DNA of 62,078 nucleotides from a bacterium (GTDB taxonomy: Bacteria > Campylobacterota > Campylobacteria > Campylobacterales > Sulfurimonadaceae), in NCBI GenBank assembly GCA_018822665.1, contig JAHJJX010000038.1:1-62078 (forward strand). The letters run 5' to 3'. Of this stretch, positions 16,903-28,052 are shown piece by piece; position 1 is the first letter of the stretch; the number at the start of each line of letters is the position of its first letter. The translations under genes were made by a program, and so were the position numbers. Below the pieces are notes generated by a model, which was given only the letters and a program-made list of their open reading frames with translations, did no database searches and was not told the origin of the DNA.

Positions 16903-19508
16903 AGAGATACTTTCTGCTCAACTTTTTTGAATGTTTCAATGACATCACCAATGATTACATCATCATAACCTTTGATAACAACACCACATTCATAACCGTT
17001 GCCGATTTCTTCAACATCATCTTTAAAACGTTTAAGAGAAGTAAGCTCCCCTTCGTGGACCACAACACCATCACGGATAACACGAACAAGACCTCCGCGA
17101 ACAAGCTTACCATCAACGACAACACATCCGGCAACCATCCCTTTTGGCGATTTGAAAGTATCTCTAACTTCAGCTTGACCTGTGTTTGTTTCAGTAAATT
17201 TAGGTGCCATCATGCCCGTTAACATACCGGTAATATCATCAATCAACTGATAAATAATAGAGTATGTTCTTATATCTACATTTCTCTGTTTAGCGAGTGC
17301 TTTTACACTGCCTGTTGGGCGAACGTTAAAACCAAGAAGGGCACAGTCTTCGCTGTTGCTTACAAGTTCAACATCATTTTCTGTAATACCGCCGACACCT
17401 GCTGAAATAACATTTACTTTTACTTCATCATTTCTAAGTTCTGCAAGTGCAGATTTAATCGCTTCAAGTGAACCGTGAACATCCGTTTTCAAAACTACTT
17501 TAAGTGATTTTAAACGACCTTCGGCAATCATAGAAGTCATATCTTCAAGTGTTGACTTCGTACTGCGAGACAATTCTTTATGTCTATCATACTCATGTCT
17601 TTTTTGAGCATAAACTTTAGCTTCTTTATCATTACTCACAACCATCATCACTTCCCCAGACGGTGGAACTTCATTTAATCCGACAACAACTGCCGTATGA
17701 CTTGGCCCTATGCTTTTAATCATGTTTTTATTCTCATCAATAAGAGCTTTAACACGACCGTAAGAGCCTCCACAAACAACATAATCGCCAATTTTCAAAG
17801 TACCGTTTTGCACAATCACGGTTGCAACAGGTCCACGCCCTTTTTCTAGAGAACTCTCAACTACGGTAGCTTTTGCCATGGCTTTTTCATCAGCTTTTAA
17901 TTCAAGAACTTCTGCTGTAATTAAAATATTCTCAAGTAATTCGTCTATACCTATTCCTGCCTTCGCAGATACAGGAATAAATTCTATATCCCCGCCCCAG
18001 TCAACCGGATTCATATTTTGCTCAGCCATTTGACCTTTTACAAAATCAGGATTTGCGGTTTCTTTGTCCATCTTATTTAAAGCAACAATCACCGGTACGC
18101 CAGAATCTTTCGCAAGCTTGATTGCTTCAATAGTTTGAGGTTTAACACCATCATCAGCCGCTACAACAATTATAATAATATCCGTAATATCTGTACCGCG
18201 TTGACGCATTGCAGAGAATGCCGCGTGACCCGGAGTATCTATAAAAGTAATAGGTTTTCCATGCTGTTCAATAGTGTAAGCACCAATATGCTGAGTAATT
18301 CCACCAGCCTCGGTATCTGTAACTTTTGCTTTTCTAATCGCATCTAGCAGTGAAGTTTTACCATGGTCAACATGTCCCATAATCGTAATAACAGGAGGTC
18401 TTTCCGTGCCCTCTTTGCTTTCGCTTGCTTCCAAGTTTTGTTCGTAATTAAATGCGTCTTTAGGATCTACAATTGTTACTTCAACATCAAAAGTTTCTGC
18501 TAATATTTCTATTTCATCGCTTCCCAAGAAGTCATTTTTCGTCATCATCATACCAAGGTCAAAAAGAACTTTGATTACTTCTGACATAGGTCTGTTTAGT
18601 TTTTCTGCAAATTCATAAACACGGATATCTTCAGGGATTTCCACATGTGTTACAACTTCGTCTTCTTGTTTATCTTTTGTATATTTCTTTCTTTTATCAC
18701 GAGAAACTTGTCTTGATTTTCCGCCGGATTTTTTATTTGCGTTTCTACCTGCAGGCTTAGGAGCTTTTGGTTTTCTTGGCTCTTCTACGGGAAGAGGTGC
18801 GCGCTCCGTAGCATTTAAGTCAAGGAGAACAATTTGTTCGTCATCATAGTCCATTGAAACATCATTCATTGTACCGCCAAAGATATCAATCCTAACACCT
18901 TGGTCCTGCTTTCTAGCTCCGCTCGAACTAACAGGTTGCTTGCTTTTTTTCTTTTTAGCCAATTCTTCTAAAACTTCAATACTCATCTTGCCGTATGTAG
19001 AAACCGATGGCTCTTTTGAAGCAATTTCAATGACTATATCTTCTTCCTCTTCTTTTGGCTTTCTCTTTTTAACAATTTTAAGACCAGATCTTTTAATTTG
19101 CTGCACAGGCATTGCAACATTGACTTTTACTGCAACATCTACTTTTTTATCTATGGTTTCTACTTTTTTATTATGCTCTACTACAGGCTCTTTAGAAGTT
19201 GTGCCTAACGTTTTAATTAAAGTTTTTTCTTTTGATAAAACAGATTCATTGACAGCTGAAGTCTTTTCTATTTCTTGAGTATCATTTTTTTCTTTTGCAG
19301 CTACTTCTATCGGTTGCTTTTGTACTACGGCATTGCTTTCTGGAGCACCATTCATAATGAAATTCATTAATCCTTCAGCTTCTTCCATTGAAACAGTACT
19401 TTGAGCCGATTTTACTTCAATACCCATTTCTGAAGCTTTTTTAACGACATCTTTGGAAGCTATACCGAGCTCTTTTGCAATTTCATGTACTCTAACTTTT
19501 TCTATCAT
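16899..19508 (-). CDS. infB: Translation initiation factor IF-2
   Basis: IF-2 brings initiator tRNA to the ribosome. A short N-terminal IF2_N-like domain ([19 protein letters not shown]) is followed by a long charged linker to about residue 290, a second N domain (about 295-345), and the GTPase domain with GHVDHGKTS (about 377), DTPGHAAF and NKMD. Domains II to IV complete the C-terminus. Length 869. It overlaps the 3' end of ylxR by 17 bases. Confidence 0.97.
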   Translation of the reverse strand: MIEKVRVHEIAKELGIASKDVVKKASEMGIEVKSAQSTVSMEEAEGLMNFIMNGAPESNAVVQKQPIEVAAKEKNDTQEIEKTSAVNESVLSKEKTLIKTLGTTSKEPVVEHNKKVETIDKKVDVAVKVNVAMPVQQIKRSGLKIVKKRKPKEEEEDIVIEIASKEPSVSTYGKMSIEVLEELAKKKKSKQPVSSSGARKQDQGVRIDIFGGTMNDVSMDYDDEQIVLLDLNATERAPLPVEEPRKPKAPKPAGRNANKKSGGKSRQVSRDKRKKYTKDKQEDEVVTHVEIPEDIRVYEFAEKLNRPMSEVIKVLFDLGMMMTKNDFLGSDEIEILAETFDVEVTIVDPKDAFNYEQNLEASESKEGTERPPVITIMGHVDHGKTSLLDAIRKAKVTDTEAGGITQHIGAYTIEQHGKPITFIDTPGHAAFSAMRQRGTDITDIIIIVVAADDGVKPQTIEAIKLAKDSGVPVIVALNKMDKETANPDFVKGQMAEQNMNPVDWGGDIEFIPVSAKAGIGIDELLENILITAEVLELKADEKAMAKATVVESSLEKGRGPVATVIVQNGTLKIGDYVVCGGSYGRVKALIDENKNMIKSIGPSHTAVVVGLNEVPPSGEVMMVVSNDKEAKVYAQKRHEYDRHKELSRSTKSTLEDMTSMIAEGRLKSLKVVLKTDVHGSLEAIKSALAELRNDEVKVNVISAGVGGITENDVELVSNSEDCALLGFNVRPTGSVKALAKQRNVDIRTYSIIYQLIDDITGMLTGMMAPKFTETNTGQAEVRDTFKSPKGMVAGCVVVDGKLVRGGLVRVIRDGVVVHEGELTSLKRFKDDVEEIGNGYECGVVIKGYDDVIIGDVIETFKKVEQKVSL

Positions 19509-19755
19509 CAGCGATGATCTCCTTTAGTTTGTTCGTAAATTTATCTTTATCACCGCTTCGACATTGTCTCATAAGTGCTTTTAAAACTTTTTGCTCTTGA
19601 GTTTGGCAACATTTACATACGTAAAAACTTCTGCCATGGTTCATAAACATTTGCAATGAACCATCAACGCATTGAAGCCTAATCATTTTGTCTTGTGTTT
19701 CTCTTACTCGACATGAGATACACATTCTAATTGGTTGATTAAATTTTCCCGCCAT
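19492..19755 (-). CDS. YlxR-family (DUF448) protein
   Basis: An 87-residue basic protein with the YlxR signature [12 protein letters not shown] at residues 8-19 and further cysteines in YVCKCCQT. YlxR proteins are usually encoded beside nusA/infB and are thought to bind RNA. Here it sits directly before infB and overlaps it, which fits the family. Confidence 0.85.
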   Translation of the reverse strand: MAGKFNQPIRMCISCRVRETQDKMIRLQCVDGSLQMFMNHGRSFYVCKCCQTQEQKVLKALMRQCRSGDKDKFTNKLKEIIADDRKS

Positions 19756-19786
19756 TGTATCTAAAACTTACTTTATTTAATAGAGG

Positions 19787-20668
19787 TTACCTCTCTATTA
19801 TTAGTCCAAGATTATCAAAATCAAGAGTTTTAACTACAAAATCCGGAAACTTTAGCTTAAGTTTAGTGGCAATTGCTGCTGCATCCTCGTCGTAAACCAT
19901 GGTAAAAAACGTAGAGCCGCTTCCTGAGAGCGTGCTCATCAATGCACCGCTCTCGTAAGCCAACTTTTGAACATTAAAAAGTTCAGGCAATGCTTTCATT
20001 CTTGCTTTTTGATGGAATCTGTCTCCTGTGGATAGCTTTAACATTTCCCAATCTTCGTTAAAAAATGCGGCAACCGTCAAGGCGGTATGAGATAAATTAT
20101 AAATTGCATTCTCTTTAGAATACGATTTAGGTAAAAGCGTTCTCGCTTTTGATGTATTGATTGGTTTATTCGGAATGGTTACAATTGCTTTTATATAATC
20201 CGGCAAATGTTTTTTTTGAGAAAAAACTTTATTTTTTTCAACTGCGGCAGCATTAAACCCACCCATTACAGCAGGAGTGATGTTATCCGGATGAGATTCA
20301 TACACAAGAGCATGGTTTAAGATTCTTCTTTTGGAAACTTTTATACCGGCCGCTTCATGCGCACTCGCAATCGCACTTACAATGACAGCCGACGAGCTTC
20401 CAAGCCCTCTTGACATCGGAATCTGGTTATGAAATGTAAATTTAAAGTTTTGTTTTTTTTGAGTTAGGCGATTATAATGGTCATTAAATATACTTACAAA
20501 TAAGTTATTGCCTTTTAATCTGGGATTATTTTCACCTTCGCCTTTAATGCTTACACTAAAAAATCTTGATTGATGGAACTCTACAATATTTCGCAAATCC
20601 ACTGCTAAACCTAAAGAATCAAACCCCGGACCAAGGTTTGCACTTGTTGCTGGTACACTCACTGTCAC
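19787..20668 (-). CDS. thrB: Homoserine kinase ThrB
   Basis: ThrB phosphorylates homoserine for threonine synthesis. It is a GHMP kinase with the ATP motif [18 protein letters not shown] near residue 87 and a C-terminal [14 protein letters not shown] motif near 250. The N-terminus [18 protein letters not shown] is typical. Its neighbours tsaB and ylxR-infB are the same as in C. jejuni. Confidence 0.95.
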   Translation of the reverse strand: MTVSVPATSANLGPGFDSLGLAVDLRNIVEFHQSRFFSVSIKGEGENNPRLKGNNLFVSIFNDHYNRLTQKKQNFKFTFHNQIPMSRGLGSSSAVIVSAIASAHEAAGIKVSKRRILNHALVYESHPDNITPAVMGGFNAAAVEKNKVFSQKKHLPDYIKAIVTIPNKPINTSKARTLLPKSYSKENAIYNLSHTALTVAAFFNEDWEMLKLSTGDRFHQKARMKALPELFNVQKLAYESGALMSTLSGSGSTFFTMVYDEDAAAIATKLKLKFPDFVVKTLDFDNLGLIIER

Positions 20669-20680
20669 TAATTTTTCCTG

Positions 20681-21139
20681 TTATACAGCCCCTATTGAAT
20701 ATAAAGGAGTTGTTGTTTTGCTAAAATCGTTATAATTTAAAGTACTCCGAAGGCTAAAATATACCTCAGGCACTGTTTCTAATTTTTGTGTTTTTATTTC
20801 TGACGAAATTTTAACAAAATATAGCTTTCCAATCGCTTTGATTGGATTATTTTCATTAAAATAAAATGCATCTGTTGCAAAAAGCGGAATTTTTTTAAGC
20901 ACACTTATTGATTTTAAAAAAATATAAGCAACTTTTATGGCCATAAAACTACCTGGTCCATTGGCATAAAAGAGAGCATTTATTTCATATTTTTTAAAAA
21001 TTTCTTCAAAAAGTTTTGGAAAAATGTCTGAACTTTTTTCTTCACTTATAATGGTGTCTATCAGTTTTTGATTCTCATAGATACCAATTTTAACGGGTGA
21101 TGAGAGCGCAATAACAACCAAATCTACTTTTTTAAGCAT
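20681..21139 (-). CDS. tsaB: TsaB-like protein (t6A tRNA modification)
   Basis: TsaB is the scaffold subunit in forming N6-threonylcarbamoyladenosine at position 37 of ANN-decoding tRNAs. The family hallmark appears as [15 protein letters not shown] near residue 57. At 152 residues it is short and diverged, with a weak C-terminal half, but position between thrB and lpxC matches the tsaB locus in C. jejuni. It overlaps lpxC by eight bases. Confidence 0.78.
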   Translation of the reverse strand: MLKKVDLVVIALSSPVKIGIYENQKLIDTIISEEKSSDIFPKLFEEIFKKYEINALFYANGPGSFMAIKVAYIFLKSISVLKKIPLFATDAFYFNENNPIKAIGKLYFVKISSEIKTQKLETVPEVYFSLRSTLNYNDFSKTTTPLYSIGAV

Positions 21140-22016
21140 ATGCTTTTTCTAACTCTTTTGTTTTTTCACCTATAAGCTCAATCACTTCATAATTTTCCGG
21201 GTCTTTTAAAAGCGCCAAAGTCAACTTATGATTTAAGTCATGACTACCAGCCAAAGCTTCATAATTTCCTATAAAATTCATACCGATTAAAGACATATCG
21301 CCTATTGCATCCAAAATTTTATGTCTTACAAATTCATCCGGAAATCTTAGTCCCTCAGGATTTAATACTTTTTTATCATCCAAAACTATAGCGTTTTCAA
21401 GCGATCCGCCAAGCGCGAGACCTTTTGAGCGAAGATATTGCACCTCATGTAAAAAACCAAAAGTTCTAGCCCTTGCTATCTCATTTTTATAGTTTGATTT
21501 TGTAAACTCCAATACATATTCTTGCTTACTTATAACCGGATGAGGGAACTTTATTGTAAAGTCGTATCGTAAGTCAGGAGAAGGGGAAAGTTTTACATAC
21601 TTTTCTCCCTCTTGCACGATAATATCTTTTTTTATTCTCATGACTTTTTTAGGTATATCTTGCTCAACAACGCCGGCTTCATCCAAAAGCATACAAAAAC
21701 TCGCACTGCTCCCATCCATGACAGGAACTTCATCAGCATCCACAACAACTCTTAAATTATCTATCCCGTATGCGTATATAGCTGAGAGCATATGTTCTAT
21801 CGTAGAGATGACATGGCCGTCTTTTCCAATGACGGTTGCCATTTTAGTATCTACGACATTTTGAGGATTTAAGGCGATAGATACATCAACATCACTACGA
21901 TAAAAAATTATTCCGCTGTTTGACTCTAAAGGCTCTAGTTTCAATCGCACAGGAGAACCCTTATGAAGTCCGATTCCAACCAATTCAACAGATTTTTTTA
22001 TAGTTGTTTGATACAT
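21132..22016 (-). CDS. lpxC: UDP-3-O-acyl-GlcNAc deacetylase LpxC
   Basis: LpxC catalyses the committed zinc-dependent step of lipid A synthesis, so the cell has an LPS/LOS outer membrane. Zinc ligands are seen in [12 protein letters not shown] (about residue 77) and [14 protein letters not shown] (about 232); the MDGSS motif is near 98. Length 294 is normal. Confidence 0.97.
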   Translation of the reverse strand: MYQTTIKKSVELVGIGLHKGSPVRLKLEPLESNSGIIFYRSDVDVSIALNPQNVVDTKMATVIGKDGHVISTIEHMLSAIYAYGIDNLRVVVDADEVPVMDGSSASFCMLLDEAGVVEQDIPKKVMRIKKDIIVQEGEKYVKLSPSPDLRYDFTIKFPHPVISKQEYVLEFTKSNYKNEIARARTFGFLHEVQYLRSKGLALGGSLENAIVLDDKKVLNPEGLRFPDEFVRHKILDAIGDMSLIGMNFIGNYEALAGSHDLNHKLTLALLKDPENYEVIELIGEKTKELEKAYA

Positions 22017-22036
22017 TAATTATCCTTGTAAACTTT

Positions 22037-23419
22037 TTAATTTCTATCTATAATCTCTTTAGCGCTCTTAATTACATCATAAATATTCAGTTTTATCCAA
22101 GAATCGTCCATCCACTCAGCAGGACGAACTTCTATACCTTGAATCAAAACTCCAAAATGCAGATGATCACCCATAGCGTATCCACTTTTGCCTGTATTGG
22201 CAATATGTTGTTGTTCTTTAACTACCTCGCCACTGCTTATACTTGCACTTGAGCAGTGACCATAAAGTGTATAAAGGCCAAGCCCATGGTCTATAATCGG
22301 CATATTTCCATAAAGGCCGTTGAAGTTTGAATAAACTACATTGCCGCCGTTTTGCGGTTTGATTTCTGCCATTGCATGGCTTGCCAAGTCTAATCCCAAG
22401 TGATAAGACTCACTTATATGCGTATCCGCATAAGAGTATTTTCTATAATCTCCAAATTGCGCTACAACTTGTGCATTTTTAAGCGGGTACATTTTATTGA
22501 TTTTAAAATTAGTGATTCTTTCACTTGAAACTTTCGATGTAATATCATGAATTAATTTTTCATTTTTAGCTCTTACATCTTCGTTAATGATTTTAAACTG
22601 CTCTAAAGAGGAAGTGACGCCATGTGTTTCCTCAAATTCTTCAGCCAATTCTGCTATTTTACCTTTTAAAAAGCTGTCCGTCAGTTTGATGTTTGAAGTT
22701 TTATATTCTTTTGATTTCAGATAAAAGGGAATATATGTCTTTGTAATATTTCCTGCTTCATCCTCCACAACTACTGTTGCTTTAAAATCCGCTTGCGTAA
22801 CAGGCCATGCAAGTAAAGAGATGTAGTATCCCTCCTTGTAAAATGGCTGTGCTTTAAATACTTTACCGTAATTCGTTTGAATTGAAATATCTTTTAAATT
22901 TTCATCTTCAGCTTTAAAAACAACCAATGCTGCCCCACCCTGCGTAATTTTATAAGAGTTACTCAGCACTGCAACATTTGGTCTTTTTTTATCTATTTTT
23001 AATGTGTACTCTTTTTTTATTTGATTTCCATTTAAGAAATTCCATTTGCTTGCATCTGTTGCCTCTATGATAATTTTTATGCTTTCTTCTTTTATCATAT
23101 AAGCACTTTTATGGGGGTCTACCTCTATTGAAACTTTATTTTGCGGGTGGATAAACTGTTCAGAATTCAAAGGAATATCTTCGCTCTGCGTTTTTAGAAA
23201 TACTTTATATGCACTAATGCCGCTTGTGTCACTAATCGCTATTTTAAGCGGTTCTTTTAAATTCCAGTAGCCGTTATTGCTTAAATTAACTTCGGGAACA
23301 TCCCGTTCAAACATTGAAGAATTGTATCCAAATACAACCGCCCCTATCACTAAACCAACAAAAAACAAAGTACCCAAAGAAGACTTGCCGCGACTATTTT
23401 TCAATCTGTATTTCCTCAT
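22037..23419 (-). CDS. M23-family peptidoglycan endopeptidase
   Basis: A membrane-anchored LytM-type metallopeptidase that likely cuts peptide crosslinks in the cell wall. One membrane segment (about residues 17-33) is followed by a beta-rich periplasmic part (about 40-240), a short coiled region, and the C-terminal M23 domain. The zinc motifs are HLGLDLASHA (about 343) and GDHLHFGVLI (about 418), with YGHCSS between them. All catalytic residues are present. Homologues in helical relatives shape the cell, but which paralogue this is cannot be decided. The ATG overlaps the DHH gene by 26 bases; a TTG at 23404 is an alternative start. Confidence 0.88.
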   Translation of the reverse strand: MRKYRLKNSRGKSSLGTLFFVGLVIGAVVFGYNSSMFERDVPEVNLSNNGYWNLKEPLKIAISDTSGISAYKVFLKTQSEDIPLNSEQFIHPQNKVSIEVDPHKSAYMIKEESIKIIIEATDASKWNFLNGNQIKKEYTLKIDKKRPNVAVLSNSYKITQGGAALVVFKAEDENLKDISIQTNYGKVFKAQPFYKEGYYISLLAWPVTQADFKATVVVEDEAGNITKTYIPFYLKSKEYKTSNIKLTDSFLKGKIAELAEEFEETHGVTSSLEQFKIINEDVRAKNEKLIHDITSKVSSERITNFKINKMYPLKNAQVVAQFGDYRKYSYADTHISESYHLGLDLASHAMAEIKPQNGGNVVYSNFNGLYGNMPIIDHGLGLYTLYGHCSSASISSGEVVKEQQHIANTGKSGYAMGDHLHFGVLIQGIEVRPAEWMDDSWIKLNIYDVIKSAKEIIDRN

Positions 23420-24344
23420 AAATTAATTTTAAAACTTTTTTTTGCATCTCATTCATACTCAAGCTAGCATCCACGTTAAACCCAGCCCGATTGCGATGAC
23501 CGCCGCCATTAAATTTGTGTGCTATTTTTGAAACATCAAATTCGGATGACGAACGTAAAGAACCTTTTATGCTCAAATCTTTATTTTCCCGAATTAAAAG
23601 CGCTATTTCAACACTAGGCAGATAAAGAGATTCTTCTAAAACCTTTTCACAATCTTTTTCTTCTGCCCCAGTAGACAATATATCATCATTGCTTACACAA
23701 AATACGGAGATTCTTCCATCATGAAATAATCTCATATTTTGATACATTAAACCTTTGAGTCTAAAAGCTGCCAAAGTCAAATATTTCATCAAATATTTGT
23801 TACATGTTTTGTTATCAGCCCCGCACTCTATTAATTCTTTAGCGCAAGCAAAAGCTGTACCAGCAAGGGTATCATTCAAAAAACCTCTTGAATCACAAAG
23901 CAATCCTGCATACAACGCCGTGGCCATTTTTGGATTGATTGAAATGTCATTTGATTTGAAAAAATTATAAAGAACTTCCGTCGTACTGATACAGAGCGTA
24001 TCGACTAGATTTATTTCTCCAAAATTGGTGTTACTTCCGTGATGGTCTATATTGATGAGCGCACATTCCACATTTATGCCTAGTCTTTCTCTGCTTGCGC
24101 AATCAAGCGATATCGCTAAATCGGCTGAAGAAGGGAACGTATGCTTTATTTTTTCAAACCACGGCAAAAATGCCAGACTATGATTTATATTTTCTGTGAC
24201 ACAAAAAAAAGTCACTTTCTTGTGAAATCTTAACAGTTGCGTATACAACGCACTTGCACTCCCAAGTGAATCGGCATCCGGACTAGCATGTGCCAGAACG
24301 ACTATATGACTCGCTTCTTCAATTTTTTTTAAAATTTCATTCAT
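23394..24344 (-). CDS. DHH/DHHA1 phosphoesterase (NrnA-like)
   Basis: This belongs to the DHH family that degrades short oligonucleotides or cyclic dinucleotide products. DHH-domain motifs are SPDADSLGSA (about residue 21), SLDCAS (about 78) and IDHHGSN (about 98); the C-terminal DHHA1 motif is NGGGHRNRAGFNV near 285. NrnA-type nanoRNase is the best guess, but the substrate is not shown by sequence. Confidence 0.82.
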   Translation of the reverse strand: MNEILKKIEEASHIVVLAHASPDADSLGSASALYTQLLRFHKKVTFFCVTENINHSLAFLPWFEKIKHTFPSSADLAISLDCASRERLGINVECALINIDHHGSNTNFGEINLVDTLCISTTEVLYNFFKSNDISINPKMATALYAGLLCDSRGFLNDTLAGTAFACAKELIECGADNKTCNKYLMKYLTLAAFRLKGLMYQNMRLFHDGRISVFCVSNDDILSTGAEEKDCEKVLEESLYLPSVEIALLIRENKDLSIKGSLRSSSEFDVSKIAHKFNGGGHRNRAGFNVDASLSMNEMQKKVLKLIYEEIQIEK

Positions 24345-24384
24345 CTGCTTTAACTTTTATATTTTCGAGATTATACAGTTTATT

Positions 24385-25437
24385 CTATTTCCTATTCATT
24401 TTATAAACATAAGCCAGCACTTCGGCCACGGCTGCAAAAAGTTCCTCTGGAATTGGCTTATCAAGCTCAACTTCTGCGTATAAACTTCGTGCCAAAGGAG
24501 GATTTTGAACAATATGCACACCATTTTCTCTGGCTATTTTTTTAATTTGCAAGGCAATATTATCCATTCCTTTTGCAACTACGAGAGGTGCCCGTGACTT
24601 TTTATCATCATATTTGAGCGCCACGGCATAATGGGTCGGATTTGTAATAACCACATCGGCATGTGGAACGGCAGCCATCATTCTTTTTCTCGAGGCATGC
24701 ATTTGTATTTGTCGAATTTTTGATTTGACAAGCGGATCCCCTTCCATATTTTTCATCTCATCTTTCACTTCTTGCTTACTCATTTTTAAACCATCAAAAT
24801 ATTGCATTCTGACAATCACTATATCAATGACAGCAAACACAAATATAATTAAAAGCATTACAAAAGCTATGATAATTGCCTTGTCCTTCAACCATTCCAA
24901 TTGTTCACCAAGCCCAAATAAAGCAACTGTAGGAAGTTCAACAATAAATAAAAAGAAAAAAACAAATCCAGCGCCCAGTGTCGTAAAGGATTTAAATGTT
25001 ATTTTCACACCCTCAATAAGTTTTTTCATGGAAAAAAGATTTTTTGTTCCCTTTATCGGGTCTATTTTTTTAAAATCCGGCATGATTGCCTTTGTTGTAA
25101 ATAAAAATCCAAACTGCGCTAAAGCGGCAACAACCCCGGCGATTGCGACAGAAAGGGACAAAGGTATAACAATCAATAAAAATTCTTTGGCCGTAACAAT
25201 TACTATGTCAATTACAAACAGTTTATCTACCGGTGTGCCAATGAGGGAGAAGTAATATTTGAATAATAAAATCATATGCTTACTCATAAATGGAAAAAGC
25301 ATCAACAAAGATAAAATTGCTACAAAGAGGGTGATAACTCCTGACGTGTCTTGCGACTTTGGAACATTACCCTCTTTCCTGGCATCTTCTATCTTCTTAG
25401 CGGTGGGTTCTTCTGTTTTTTCAGCATCGTCTGCCAT
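24385..25437 (-). CDS. flhB: Flagellar export switch protein FlhB
   Basis: FlhB is part of the flagellar type III export gate and controls the rod/hook-to-filament switch. Four membrane segments lie between about residues 30 and 215. The self-cleavage motif NPTH is intact in VVITNPTHYAVALKYD at about residue 265. The N-terminus KTEEPTAKKIEDARKEGNV is typical. It stands apart from the other flagellar genes of the window, as often in Campylobacterota. Confidence 0.96.
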   Translation of the reverse strand: MADDAEKTEEPTAKKIEDARKEGNVPKSQDTSGVITLFVAILSLLMLFPFMSKHMILLFKYYFSLIGTPVDKLFVIDIVIVTAKEFLLIVIPLSLSVAIAGVVAALAQFGFLFTTKAIMPDFKKIDPIKGTKNLFSMKKLIEGVKITFKSFTTLGAGFVFFFLFIVELPTVALFGLGEQLEWLKDKAIIIAFVMLLIIFVFAVIDIVIVRMQYFDGLKMSKQEVKDEMKNMEGDPLVKSKIRQIQMHASRKRMMAAVPHADVVITNPTHYAVALKYDDKKSRAPLVVAKGMDNIALQIKKIARENGVHIVQNPPLARSLYAEVELDKPIPEELFAAVAEVLAYVYKMNRK

Positions 25438-25489
25438 AAATTATCCTCGTTCCACATGCCAACTATTCTTCCCAAAAAAAAGAGGGAAT

Positions 25490-26305
25490 CTAGTCCATTT
25501 TCATAGACAAATCAATCCAATTAGCCTGATGTATAAGTGAACCGCTGCTTATTGCGTCTACTCCGGATTTTGCGTAATTTTCAATCGTCTCAAGAGAGAT
25601 ATTTCCACTCGCCTCTAAAAGAATATGAGGGAAATTTTCATCTCTAAAAGCAACTATTTCACGAATTTGCGCAGGTGTCATATTGTCACACATAACAATG
25701 TCGCTTCCACATGCCATCGCCTCGCATGCAACATCAAAGGTTTCTGCTTCAACTTCTATTTTTGCAGTAAAGGGAATACTTTTTCTTGCTTTTTGAATAT
25801 AGGCTTTTAAATCTTTTATCGTTTTTAAATGTGTATCTTTTATCATCAGCGAATCATCTAAACCCATACGATGATTTACTGCTCCACCGGTTCTTGTCGC
25901 ATACTTTTCAAAAACTCTCAATTGTGGTCTTGTTTTTCTCGTATCTAAAAGTTTTACACCATAGGGCTCAATAATATCCACATACTTTCTTGTAAGTGTC
26001 GCGATAGAACTTGCGTGTAAAAGCATATTTAAAAGTGTTCGCTCAATTCTTAAGAGCGTATGTGAATCACCTTTTAAAATAGCCAATATATCGCCCTTTA
26101 CAAATCTTTGGGAATCTTGTTTACCCCAAATAATTTCAAAATTTTCTAATTGTGCCAAGACGTTTATATATTTTTCTCCCGCGACTATGCCATCACTTTT
26201 TGCAATTATTTTTGCGCTTGCATTCACGCTTGGTTCCACTAAAGCATACAAGTCGCCGCGACCGATATCTTCTCCAAGCGTGGCTTTTACAAAATCTTCT
26301 ATCAT
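25490..26305 (-). CDS. nadC: Quinolinate phosphoribosyltransferase NadC
   Basis: NadC turns quinolinate and PRPP into nicotinate mononucleotide for NAD synthesis. Motifs include LLDTRKTRPQLR (about residue 127), the GGAVNHRMGLDD segment and KIEVEAET near 185. I chose the ATG at 26305 because it overlaps the nadA stop as ATGA and gives a normal N-terminus (MIEDFVKATLGEDIGRGD); an ATG at 26341 would overlap nadA by 40 bases. Confidence 0.95.
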   Translation of the reverse strand: MIEDFVKATLGEDIGRGDLYALVEPSVNASAKIIAKSDGIVAGEKYINVLAQLENFEIIWGKQDSQRFVKGDILAILKGDSHTLLRIERTLLNMLLHASSIATLTRKYVDIIEPYGVKLLDTRKTRPQLRVFEKYATRTGGAVNHRMGLDDSLMIKDTHLKTIKDLKAYIQKARKSIPFTAKIEVEAETFDVACEAMACGSDIVMCDNMTPAQIREIVAFRDENFPHILLEASGNISLETIENYAKSGVDAISSGSLIHQANWIDLSMKMD

Positions 26306-27300
26306 AGTGCCAACATCCTCTCTAACGCGATTTTCGCCCATTTTTGAGTGCTCTCATCAATCTCAATCTCATTAATCGGAGCGCCTTCATCAATCGCTTT
26401 AAGCGTAAGATACAAATCTTCCAAAGTTGTTTCATTCATTGTTGGGCATTCCGGCTTGGTTGAAGAGAGGACGTAGGTATTTTTGGATCTTAAGCGGTTT
26501 ACTAAATTAAATTCGGTTCCGACTGCAACTTTTTGATCTTCGGGCAACCCTTTTATATATTGAATAAGCTGAGAAGTTGAACCTACAAAATCTGAAGCAT
26601 TGCAAATAGCAGGGTCGCACTCAGGATGCGTAGCAATTAAAATGCCCGGGTATTTTTTACGGTAAAAGTTTATATCTTCAACCGTAAAAAGTTGATGTAC
26701 CGAACAAAACCCGTCATAACAAATGATATCCGATTCTTTTGGATTGCCTTCATGACCGATAACCATTGACTTTAATCCCATCTGATTTGCTATATTTTGC
26801 CCTAAACATCTATCAGGAACAAAAAGAATTTTTTTACCCTCACCAAGCGCAGTTGTAATGATTTTTTTAGCATTAGAACTTGTACAAACCATACCGCCCA
26901 TCTCGCCTACTTTTGCTTTGACATCTGCATTTGAATTGATATATGTAATTGGTAGGATATTTTCTTTAGAAATTCCGTTTTCTTCCAAAAACTTTACGGA
27001 TTCATCAAAGTAAAGTGAATCAATCATCCTTGCCATTGCACAACATGCGACTTTTGGCATCACAACTCTTTTATTTGGAGAAAGAACTTTTACACTTTGC
27101 CCCATAAAACCGACTCCACAAAACACCACAAACTCCGCATCATCATCACGTGTACGTATCGCAAGTTCAAGCGAGTCACCGGTAATGTCGCCCATCTCAA
27201 ATACTTCATCTCTTTGATAAAAATGTGCAACAATAGTCACGCTTAGCTTATTTTTAAGAAAGTTAATTTTCTCTTTTAATTCTTCATTTGTAAATTTCAA
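26302..27300 (-). CDS. nadA: Quinolinate synthase NadA
   Basis: NadA condenses iminoaspartate with dihydroxyacetone phosphate; it needs a [4Fe-4S] cluster. The N-terminus has VAHFYQRDEV, then FCGVGFMGQSVKVLSP near residue 80, and cluster cysteines are plausible in MVCTSSNA and CPTMNETT. HPECDPAICNASDFVGSTSQL near residue 215 is characteristic. It forms an overlapping pair with nadC; nadB is not in the window. Confidence 0.95.
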   Translation of the reverse strand: MKFTNEELKEKINFLKNKLSVTIVAHFYQRDEVFEMGDITGDSLELAIRTRDDDAEFVVFCGVGFMGQSVKVLSPNKRVVMPKVACCAMARMIDSLYFDESVKFLEENGISKENILPITYINSNADVKAKVGEMGGMVCTSSNAKKIITTALGEGKKILFVPDRCLGQNIANQMGLKSMVIGHEGNPKESDIICYDGFCSVHQLFTVEDINFYRKKYPGILIATHPECDPAICNASDFVGSTSQLIQYIKGLPEDQKVAVGTEFNLVNRLRSKNTYVLSSTKPECPTMNETTLEDLYLTLKAIDEGAPINEIEIDESTQKWAKIALERMLAL

Positions 27301-27437
27301 AAAGAGTCCTTATTTTAAATATTTTGCAATTATATCGAAAATAATATTTATAAATTTTGGCATGTGGAATTTTAATTTTTATTAGATTATAAATATATAT
27401 GATGTAGAATTCCAGAATTATAAATAGAAGGTATTTT

Positions 27438-28052
27438 ATGGAATTTTTATTCAATGCGAATGTTCAGTTTTTTATAGCGGCTTATCTGGTTGGCGGAATA
27501 CCTTTTGGTCTTTTACTGGCTAAACAATTTGCAGGGGTAGATATTAAATCAAGCGGCTCAAAAAGTATAGGTGCCACGAATGTCCTCAGAGTCGTAAAAG
27601 AAACAAATCCCTCTTTGGCAAAAAAATTAGGTGCTGCCACTTTGGCGCTCGATGCAATAAAAGGTATTTTAGTTTTGGCTGTTGCTTATTTTATCGGTTT
27701 AAGCGAAGCCACACTTTGGGGAATTGCAGTTTTAGCCGTTATCGGTCATTGCTTTAGTCCCTACCTTGGATTTGAAGGGGGAAAAGGAGTGGCAACGGGA
27801 ATGGGTGTTATGATGTTTATGCTTCCCTTGGAAACTATTGTCGGACTAATAGTTTGGCTTCTTGCTGCAAAAACAATCCGAATATCTTCATTATCTTCTC
27901 TTGTTGGGCTTGCTGCTTTAATCGCGGCTAGTTTTATAATTCATCCCGACATGGCGCACGCTCCTATACTCTTTATAGGATTTATTATTTTTTATAAACA
28001 TATACCAAATCTTATTCGTGTCATCAAAGGTGAAGAAAAACGGGTAGTCTGA
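27438..28052 (+). CDS. plsY: Glycerol-3-phosphate acyltransferase PlsY
   Basis: PlsY acylates glycerol-3-phosphate from acyl-phosphate, the first membrane lipid step. Five membrane segments are apparent. The family motifs are SSGSKSIGATNVLR (about residue 38) and GHCFSPYLGFEGGKGVATG (about 102). AGAAGG lies before the start. Its stop shares one base with the folB ATG (TGATG). Confidence 0.95.
   Translation: MEFLFNANVQFFIAAYLVGGIPFGLLLAKQFAGVDIKSSGSKSIGATNVLRVVKETNPSLAKKLGAATLALDAIKGILVLAVAYFIGLSEATLWGIAVLAVIGHCFSPYLGFEGGKGVATGMGVMMFMLPLETIVGLIVWLLAAKTIRISSLSSLVGLAALIAASFIIHPDMAHAPILFIGFIIFYKHIPNLIRVIKGEEKRVV

Noticed and set aside
18641-18649. CCACATGTG in infB as a repeat copy
   Set aside because: Two mismatches in the last three bases; counted as background. 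Similar near-misses at about 41323 and 43024 (CCACATGCA), 31867 and 37850 were also left out of the count.
24725-25255. A 176-codon open frame opposite flhB
   Set aside because: Antisense shadow of an intact, well-conserved FlhB.
26306-26341. Long nadC start overlapping nadA by 40 bases
   Set aside because: The ATGA overlap at 26305 gives a standard NadC N-terminus and a normal coupled start.
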